Assembly: GCA_024276775.1 (NCBI GenBank) | Contig: JAJRWO010000007.1 | Coordinates: 1-11,578 of the forward strand | Direction: 5' to 3' | From: Gammaproteobacteria bacterium | Lineage (GTDB): Bacteria; Pseudomonadota; Gammaproteobacteria; Tenderiales; Tenderiaceae | Length of the DNA stretch: 11,578 nt | Shown here: in pieces, positions 7,156 through 11,578 of the stretch | How positions within the stretch are numbered: position 1 is the first letter of the stretch | Layout: every line of letters starts with the position of its first letter | The notes under the pieces: model-generated | What the model was told of the DNA's origin: nothing | Databases searched by the model: none | Seen by the model: the letters and a program-made list of their open reading frames with translations, nothing else | Position numbers and translations under genes: made by a program

Positions 7156-7227
7156 GTTACTCAGCTGCCAGACATTGTGACCTTAAACAGCAGTTACTAC
7201 AACGGGGGGGGGGTTACGGCAGACATT
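7156..7227. repeat. Short repeated motif GTTAC...CAGACATT upstream of lolC
   Basis: On the plus strand GTTAC occurs at 7156-7160, 7193-7197 and 7213-7217. The first and third copies are followed, after 8 and 2 nt, by an exact CAGACATT (7169-7176 and 7220-7227). These may be repeated binding half-sites or remnants of a small duplication. Confidence 0.35.
7204..7213. repeat. Homopolymer tract of ten G (C10 on the coding strand of lolC)
   Basis: An uninterrupted G10 run lies 60 nt upstream of the lolC start. It is the longest G/C homopolymer noticed in the window. Such runs are prone to slippage in vivo and to length errors in sequencing. Confidence 0.9.
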
Positions 7228-7289
7228 CTTGGCAGATAAAGCCCTATCATCAGCCGTCTCGGAGCCAACACCATTCACTGACAGAAACG

Positions 7290-8135
7290 TCATTTACGTT
7301 TTTTATAAGGCGATGCCTTAGCCCCTTGTGGCTTTCTAGAGGATCCACCAAATTTAATCTGTTTGGCGCGTTTTTTTACCTCAGCCGAATCATCAACCGG
7401 TAACAAGCCAACCACGTTGCGCAGTGCGTTAATATCACTGCGCATCAACTCATCCCATCCACCCGCCCTAATACCACGCTTAAGGGTAATCGGGCCATAA
7501 CGGACACGTTGCAAGCGACTTACCCGAACCTCTTGAGATTCCCACAAACGCCGCACCTCGCGGTTACGGCCCTCATTCAGGGTAACGTGATACCAATGGT
7601 TGGCTCCCTGACCACCTGCATCGCTAATACTGTTAAAGCTGGCCATGCCATCTTCAAGCTCGACACCTTTACGCAAGCGTTTTTTCATGGACTCGGTGAC
7701 CTCGCCCAACACCCGGACGGCATATTCACGCTCAACTTCAGAGGAAGGGTGCATTAGCCGGTTCGCCAGATCACCATCCGTCGTCAGTAGAATCAAACCA
7801 CTGGTATTGATATCCAGCCGACCCACGGCAATCCAGCGACCACTTTGCATGCGCGGCAAATTATCAAAAATAGTCGGGCGGCCTTCAGGATCAGCGCGAC
7901 TACAAATCTGCCCTTCCGGTTTGTAATAAGCCAGCACGCGGTGCTTGCTTTCGGGCCGATGATGCAGTTTTATCACCTTACCATCAAGGCGAAGGGTGTC
8001 CGTTATCTCCGCCTTATCACCCAGTTTGACAATATTGCCATTCACGCTGACACGTTTGGCCTCAATCATGCGCTCTGCTTCACGCCTTGAAGCAATGCCA
8101 GCGGAGGCTAGCAGTTTTTGAATTCGTTCAGCCAA
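7290..8135 (-). CDS. rluB: 23S rRNA pseudouridine synthase, RluB type
   Basis: The enzyme isomerises a uridine to pseudouridine in 23S rRNA (position 2605 for E. coli RluB). An N-terminal S4 RNA-binding domain (about 1-60, ERIQKLLASAGIASRREAERMI) is followed by the RsuA/RluB/E/F catalytic domain with YYKPEG (70-75) and GRLDINTSGLILLT (105-118), where Asp108 is the expected nucleophile. NEGRNREVRRLWES (187-200) is also typical. A lysine/arginine-rich tail from about 254 (KKRAKQIKFGG...YKKRK) fits rRNA binding. The start is taken as TTG at 8133-8135, since no ATG or GTG is available between it and the upstream in-frame TGA at 8151-8153 and the S4 domain begins at once; two ATT codons upstream are less likely starts. 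It begins 11 nt after scpB. RluB is preferred over RluE/RluF by the S4 domain, length and scpB neighbour. Confidence 0.92.
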   Translation of the reverse strand: MAERIQKLLASAGIASRREAERMIEAKRVSVNGNIVKLGDKAEITDTLRLDGKVIKLHHRPESKHRVLAYYKPEGQICSRADPEGRPTIFDNLPRMQSGRWIAVGRLDINTSGLILLTTDGDLANRLMHPSSEVEREYAVRVLGEVTESMKKRLRKGVELEDGMASFNSISDAGGQGANHWYHVTLNEGRNREVRRLWESQEVRVSRLQRVRYGPITLKRGIRAGGWDELMRSDINALRNVVGLLPVDDSAEVKKRAKQIKFGGSSRKPQGAKASPYKKRK

Positions 8136-8146
8136 AATTAAAATGC

Positions 8147-8968
8147 CTATTCAGTATTAGGGGCAGCAGTCTCTGCTGTGATTGATGGTTCATCAGAACG
8201 GCTGTCCGAAGAAGCGTCTGCATTAAGTTCTTCTGCAACTAAAGACACAGAACTTTCAGCCTCTGGCAATTCCGCGACATCAGCGCCTTGTTCGGGTTTG
8301 AAATGAGTTTCATCTTCAGTCGCAACGACAACCGGCTGGACATCGCCTTGCTCTGCGTCTAATAGCGCTGTTGACTGCGCATTATTTTGCGCCTCAGCAT
8401 CTTTATCGCCAAAATCCAGTTCACGTTCAATGCTTTCAATATTGCGCAATTCTGCCAGGGGCGGTAGCTCACTCAAACTCTTTAAACCAAAGTAATCCAG
8501 AAATGTTTTAGTCGTGCCATACAGGGCAGGTCGGCCAGGCACATCACGATGACCAATGACACGTATCCATTCACGCTCAAGCATGGATTTAACAATGTGC
8601 GAACTGACGCTGACACCACGCACATCTTCAATTTCACTACGGGTGATGGGCTGGCGGTAGGCAATCAGCGCCAATGTTTCCAGCGTTGCACGCGAATATT
8701 TGGAGGCTTTTTCTTCCCATAGACGTGCTATCCATTCAGCCAGATTAGCTTTAACCTGGTAGCGAAACCCAGTGCTAACCTCTTTCAACTCAACACCTCG
8801 ATTGGCGCAATCATCTTGCAGGCGCTTAACCGCTTCACGAATTTCATCACGACTGGGCTGATCTTCATCAAGGAACAAAGATAAGATACTGTCGACACTG
8901 AGGGGGCGTCCGGCGGCCAGCAATGCGCCTTCAATGATCTGTTTTAATTTATCAGGATTCGTGGACAT
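8147..8968 (-). CDS. scpB: Segregation and condensation protein ScpB
   Basis: ScpB is the winged-helix dimer that binds ScpA and, with SMC, forms the condensin that organises and separates chromosomes. Residues 1-185 hold the two winged-helix domains, with the family core YSRATLETLALIAYRQPITR (91-110), EIEDVRGVSVSSHIVKSML (112-130) and GRPALYGTTKTFLDYFGL (145-162). From about residue 186 there is an acidic, low-complexity tail of some 88 residues rich in Asp, Glu, Ala and Ser, making this protein longer (273) than the roughly 180-200 residues of minimal ScpB. The ATG at 8966-8968 has AAGG 9 nt upstream. It overlaps scpA by 17 nt, as expected for partners made together. rluB follows. Confidence 0.96.
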   Translation of the reverse strand: MSTNPDKLKQIIEGALLAAGRPLSVDSILSLFLDEDQPSRDEIREAVKRLQDDCANRGVELKEVSTGFRYQVKANLAEWIARLWEEKASKYSRATLETLALIAYRQPITRSEIEDVRGVSVSSHIVKSMLEREWIRVIGHRDVPGRPALYGTTKTFLDYFGLKSLSELPPLAELRNIESIERELDFGDKDAEAQNNAQSTALLDAEQGDVQPVVVATEDETHFKPEQGADVAELPEAESSVSLVAEELNADASSDSRSDEPSITAETAAPNTE

Positions 8969-9821
8969 TTTGATGAGCCTTCACATAAATAAGTCCAAAC
9001 GGTTCTGTTTGTATCATTTCGATCAAGGTTTCTTTGATCAATTCAAGCACGGCCAACAGAGTGACCACCACCCCCATGCGTCCTTCCTCAACGGTAAATA
9101 AATCTGTGAACTCGGTAAAAGTGTCAGCATTTAGTTTTTCAAGCACCCCTGTCATGCGCTCACGCACGGACAATGCCTCGCGATGAATCTGGTGCGTGGC
9201 AAACATATCAGCACGCCGCAAGATATCCTGAAATGCCAACAGTACCTCTTTCAATTCCACATCTGGCACAGGCTTTACCAATCGAAGATCAGGCACCTTG
9301 GCACGGCTTTCAAACACGTCGCGCCCCAAACGCGGCATCTCATCAATGTCCTCGGCCGCTTTTTTATAACGTTCATATTCCTGCAACCTGCGCACCAATT
9401 CGGCACGCGGATCTTCTTCGTCATCGGACAATGATTCAGGCCGGGGTAATAACATGCGCGATTTTATCTCACACAACATCGCCGCCATCACCAGATAGTC
9501 TGCCGCCAACTCAAAGCGCATCTCGCCCATCATTTCTATGTATTCAATATACTGACGGGTAATTTCAGCAATGGGAATATCCAGCACATCCAGGTTTTGA
9601 CGCCGAATCATATACAGCAATAGGTCAAGCGGCCCCTCAAAGGCCTCAAGAAAGACCTCCAGCGCATCAGGTGGAATATAAAGATCCTGAGGCAACTGGG
9701 TGATGGCTTCACCTTGCACGACGGCAAAAGGGATCTCCTGCTGCCGTACTTGCTCAGCATTATCCGGTAGTAACTCGGCCTGTTCTACTATTTCATTCTG
9801 TTCAACAGTGTCAGCAGCCAT
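8952..9821 (-). CDS. scpA: Segregation and condensation protein ScpA (kleisin)
   Basis: ScpA is the kleisin that bridges the SMC heads and binds ScpB. The 289-residue protein has a Gln/Glu-rich N-terminal extension (about 1-50) before the conserved FEGPLDLLLYMIRRQNLDVLDI (61-82), where it contacts the SMC neck, followed by PIAEITRQYIEYIE (83-96) and ADYLVMAAMLCEIKSRMLLP (107-126). The middle is charged and probably flexible (128-190). The C-terminal winged helix includes VVVTLLAVLELIKE (251-264) and ends in PFGLIYVKA (274-282). The ATG at 9819-9821 is 3 nt after the trpS stop (TAAGCGATG), with GGAG about 12 nt upstream inside trpS. A downstream start would remove the extension, but none has better signals. 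It overlaps scpB by 17 nt. Confidence 0.95.
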   Translation of the reverse strand: MAADTVEQNEIVEQAELLPDNAEQVRQQEIPFAVVQGEAITQLPQDLYIPPDALEVFLEAFEGPLDLLLYMIRRQNLDVLDIPIAEITRQYIEYIEMMGEMRFELAADYLVMAAMLCEIKSRMLLPRPESLSDDEEDPRAELVRRLQEYERYKKAAEDIDEMPRLGRDVFESRAKVPDLRLVKPVPDVELKEVLLAFQDILRRADMFATHQIHREALSVRERMTGVLEKLNADTFTEFTDLFTVEEGRMGVVVTLLAVLELIKETLIEMIQTEPFGLIYVKAHQNVHES

Positions 9822-9832
9822 CGCTTAGCGAT
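9820..9832 (-). repeat. Perfect small palindrome spanning the trpS stop and scpA start
   Basis: The minus strand reads ATCGCTAAGCGAT, an exact inverted repeat around one central base. As RNA it could form a 5-bp stem with the trpS stop codon TAA as its loop. The A and T of the scpA ATG lie in the stem and GGAG lies just upstream. It may affect coupling of scpA translation to trpS. Confidence 0.45.
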
Positions 9833-11042
9833 ACTCCAAACCCATTGATTGACGAACTTCGACCAGCGTTTTACGCGCCACTTCACGCGCCTCTTCAGCG
9901 CCCTCGTTAACGATACTACGTACCAGGTTTGGATTATTAATATATTCCCCAGCCCGCTCACGTATAGGGACTTGTTCTTTTAGCACCGCATCTATTATCG
10001 GCTGCTTACAATCAATGCAACCAATGCCAGCACTACGACAACCTTGTTGCACCCACTCCCTTACCTCATTCGTTGAGTAAACCTCATGTAGCTGCCAGAC
10101 AGGACATTTTTGCGGCTCACCCGGATCTGTCTTACGTACACGAGCGGGATCAGTTGGCATGGTGCGGAGTTTCTTTTCCACATGAGCGGGAGCCTCACGC
10201 AGACCAATGGTGTTGCCGTATGATTTGGACATTTTCTGACCATCCAGCCCCGGCATTTTCGAGGCCTTGGTCAATAGTGGTTGCGGCTCAGGCAAGATAA
10301 TTCTGCCACCGCCTTCAAGAAAACCAAAGAGCCTTTCGCGATCACTCAGGGTAATGTTTTGCTGGGATTCCAATAAAGCCCGGGCGGTCGCCAATGCTTC
10401 ATCATCACCTTGTTCCTGATATTTTCTTCTCAATTCATTGTAAAGTTTGGCATTTTTTTTACCCATTTTCTTTACCGCCGCTTCGGCCTTTTCTTCAAAG
10501 CCAGATTCACGACCATAAAGATGGTTAAAACGACGCGCAACTTCACGGGTCAATTCGATATGGGCGACCTGATCCTCGCCCACCGGCACCAGACCTGATT
10601 TATAGATCAGGATGTCAGCACTTTGTAGTAATGGATACCCAAGAAAACCATAGGTGGCCAGGTCCTTTTCCTTCAATTTTTCCTGCTGATCTTTATAGGT
10701 GGGCACACGCTCCAGCCATCCCAGCGGTGTCATCATGCTTAACAGCAGGTGCAGCTCGGCATGCTCTGGCACTTGTGACTGGATAAAAATCTTGGCGGAA
10801 CCCGGATTAACACCTGCCGCCAGCCAGTCAATCACCATGTCCCAGACACTATTGGCAATAATGCCAGTATTATCGTATTCCGTGGTCAGAGCATGCCAGT
10901 CGGCAACAAAGAAAAAACAGTCGTATTCATGCTGTAGTTGTACCCAGTTCTTCAAAACGCCGTGATAGTGACCCAGGTGAAGCATGCCGGTTGGACGCAT
11001 CCCGGACAGGACGCGCTGATGTTGACTTGGAACAGTGTTCAA
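9825..11042 (-). CDS. trpS: Tryptophanyl-tRNA synthetase, long form with a cysteine cluster
   Basis: TrpRS is a class I synthetase that joins tryptophan to tRNA(Trp) in the cytoplasm. HIGH-type HLGH is at 22-25 in LSGMRPTGMLHLGHYHG, PVGEDQVAHIELTREVARRF is at 153-172, and KMSKS is at 270-274. The protein is 405 residues against 334 in E. coli; the difference is largely a helical, charged insertion between the Rossmann-fold half ending YGRES (176-180) and the LPEPQPLLTKASKMPG stretch (250-265). The C-terminal part holds Cys313, Cys335, Cys342 and Cys345, spaced C-x21-C-x6-C-x2-C, close to the [4Fe-4S] motif described for Thermotoga maritima TrpRS. The start is taken as TTG at 11040-11042, with AAGGA 9 nt upstream and a family-like N-terminus. 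It follows the M50 protease gene by 18 nt and precedes scpA by 3 nt. Confidence 0.96.
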   Translation of the reverse strand: MNTVPSQHQRVLSGMRPTGMLHLGHYHGVLKNWVQLQHEYDCFFFVADWHALTTEYDNTGIIANSVWDMVIDWLAAGVNPGSAKIFIQSQVPEHAELHLLLSMMTPLGWLERVPTYKDQQEKLKEKDLATYGFLGYPLLQSADILIYKSGLVPVGEDQVAHIELTREVARRFNHLYGRESGFEEKAEAAVKKMGKKNAKLYNELRRKYQEQGDDEALATARALLESQQNITLSDRERLFGFLEGGGRIILPEPQPLLTKASKMPGLDGQKMSKSYGNTIGLREAPAHVEKKLRTMPTDPARVRKTDPGEPQKCPVWQLHEVYSTNEVREWVQQGCRSAGIGCIDCKQPIIDAVLKEQVPIRERAGEYINNPNLVRSIVNEGAEEAREVARKTLVEVRQSMGLEYR

Positions 11043-11056
11043 GGAGTCTCTTCCTT
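11041..11056 (-). promoter_or_regulatory. trpS ribosome binding site in a start-codon hairpin
   Basis: The minus strand reads AAGGA (11052-11056), AGAGAC, TCCTT (11041-11045). AAGGA is a well-placed Shine-Dalgarno sequence for the TTG at 11040-11042, yet it can pair with TCCTT, whose last two bases are the first two of that start codon. The 5-bp stem with a 6-nt loop could lower initiation unless ribosomes finishing the upstream gene open it. Confidence 0.45.
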
Positions 11057-11060
11057 CATT

Positions 11061-11578
11061 TTACAGGGACAGCATACTATACAGTAGAGACAGTACCCCC
11101 TGCACTACTGGACTGAGGATATCGCCTAAAACCCCAGTGACAAGCAGGCCAATCAAGATGAAAAAACCATAAGGCTCAATCCGGGAAAATTTATAAGACA
11201 GTGGGCCAGGCAAAATTCCGGTCACGATTCGCCCACCATCCAACGGCGGTAAAGGCAACAAATTCAACACCATAAGAATTATATTTATTAAAATACCTGC
11301 ACTTCCCATGTAGATCATTGGTTGGCCTGCAAAGGGGATATCAGCGACAATAAGAAAACCTATTTTGGCAATAATGGCCCAACCGATCGCCATTAATAGA
11401 TTTGCCATCGGCCCCGCCAAGGCCACTAAGGCCATATCCCGTTTTGGCTTACGCAGATTTTGCCAAGTGACAGGAACCGGCTTGGCCCAGCCAAAGATAA
11501 ATCCCCCCAACAACACCAGCACCAATGGCACAATAACCGTGCCGACGAGATCAATATGTTTGAGAGGATTCAGGCTCA
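11061..11578 (-). CDS. Site-2-type metalloprotease, peptidase family M50, 5' part cut by the window edge
   Basis: This is a multi-span inner-membrane zinc protease of the compact S2P/YwhC-like type, without a PDZ domain in the visible part. The frame is open to the right edge, so the N-terminus and the HExxH zinc motif lie outside the window. The 171 visible residues begin LNPLKHIDLVGTVIVP, then LLGGFIFGWAKPVPV, AGPMANLLMAIGW and the second zinc-ligand motif NLLPLPPLDGGRIVTG, with the Asp codon at 11238-11240. Two further hydrophobic segments follow. A GTG at 11529-11531 could be read as a start, but the homologous sequence upstream of it shows that it is internal. It lies 18 nt ahead of trpS, in the same apparent operon. 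The substrate is unknown. Confidence 0.93.
   Translation of the reverse strand, partial: SLNPLKHIDLVGTVIVPLVLVLLGGFIFGWAKPVPVTWQNLRKPKRDMALVALAGPMANLLMAIGWAIIAKIGFLIVADIPFAGQPMIYMGSAGILINIILMVLNLLPLPPLDGGRIVTGILPGPLSYKFSRIEPYGFFILIGLLVTGVLGDILSPVVQGVLSLLYSMLSL

Larger units (their letters stand above)
7145..7289. other. Spacer between rluB and the lol operon
   Basis: These 145 nt form the largest intergenic gap. They should hold the end of the rluB transcript and the lol promoter. A possible minus-strand promoter is TTGTAG (7197-7202), a 17-nt spacer and CACAAT (7174-7179), with only 3 of 6 and 4 of 6 consensus matches. The G10 tract lies immediately upstream of that -35 candidate. No hairpin-plus-T-run terminator is seen after rluB, so readthrough into lolC is possible. 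Confidence 0.4.

Noticed and set aside
7230..7289. A possible rho-independent terminator after rluB
   Set aside because: The GC-rich pieces here form only 3-bp stems and no T-run follows on the minus strand.
7149..7403. An 84-codon plus-strand open frame starting in the lolC/rluB spacer
   Set aside because: It runs through the G10 tract and then antisense through the end of rluB, has no recognisable domain, and gives an unlikely composition.
9173..9562. A 129-codon plus-strand open frame antisense to scpA
   Set aside because: It is rich in Pro, Ser, His and Thr, as expected from the reverse frame of a conserved gene, and scpA on the other strand is unmistakable.
11529..11531. GTG as the start of the M50 protease gene
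   Set aside because: Residues encoded upstream (LNPLKHIDLVGTVIV) continue the family homology, so the gene runs off the right edge.
1..11578. CRISPR array, insertion sequence, prophage, toxin-antitoxin or defence system
   Set aside because: No regular spaced repeats, transposase, integrase or small paired genes are seen; almost all bases are in recognised housekeeping genes.

Overview
The window is a stretch of conserved bacterial chromosome. Its gene content and order suggest a gammaproteobacterium: comEC-exbB-exbD-lpxK-Trm112, with a DUF2062 gene divergent from comEC and lolC-lolD next door, recalls the arrangement in Pseudomonas and relatives. Base composition is roughly balanced by eye. 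LpxK and Lol genes imply a lipid A-containing, lipoprotein-sorting Gram-negative envelope. The genus cannot be read from this sequence. No mobile element, CRISPR array, prophage, rRNA or tRNA is visible, and coding density is very high.

Right block (7290-11578, all minus strand, transcribed right to left): a partial M50-family site-2-type metalloprotease, trpS, scpA, scpB and rluB. Junctions are tight (18 nt, 3 nt, 17-nt overlap, 11 nt), so this is probably one operon combining tryptophanyl-tRNA charging, the kleisin and winged-helix partners of SMC, and a 23S rRNA pseudouridine synthase. A 145-nt spacer (7145-7289) with a G10 homopolymer separates it from the next unit.

Middle block (5224-7144, minus): lolC/lolE-type permease and lolD ATPase, overlapping by 8 nt, which form the inner-membrane lipoprotein release transporter. 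Only one permease gene is present here. lolD runs convergently into a plus-strand DUF2062 membrane-protein gene (4670-5200), with only 23 nt between the stops.

Left block (1-4538, minus): comEC, exbB, exbD, lpxK and the start of a Trm112-like zinc-ribbon gene, again closely packed. It joins DNA uptake (ComEC), a proton-driven ExbB/ExbD motor and lipid A 4'-kinase (LpxK). The 131-nt divergent spacer 4539-4669 holds a 12-nt-arm imperfect inverted repeat around a TATAAT-like box.

Nothing here looks like an undescribed system. The points most worth checking are local: LpxK has proline where its Walker A motif should have threonine, at an A/C homopolymer junction; TrpS carries four cysteines spaced almost like the iron-sulfur TrpRS of Thermotoga; the trpS start is a TTG inside a small hairpin that also holds its ribosome binding site; and a G10 tract sits just upstream of the lol operon.
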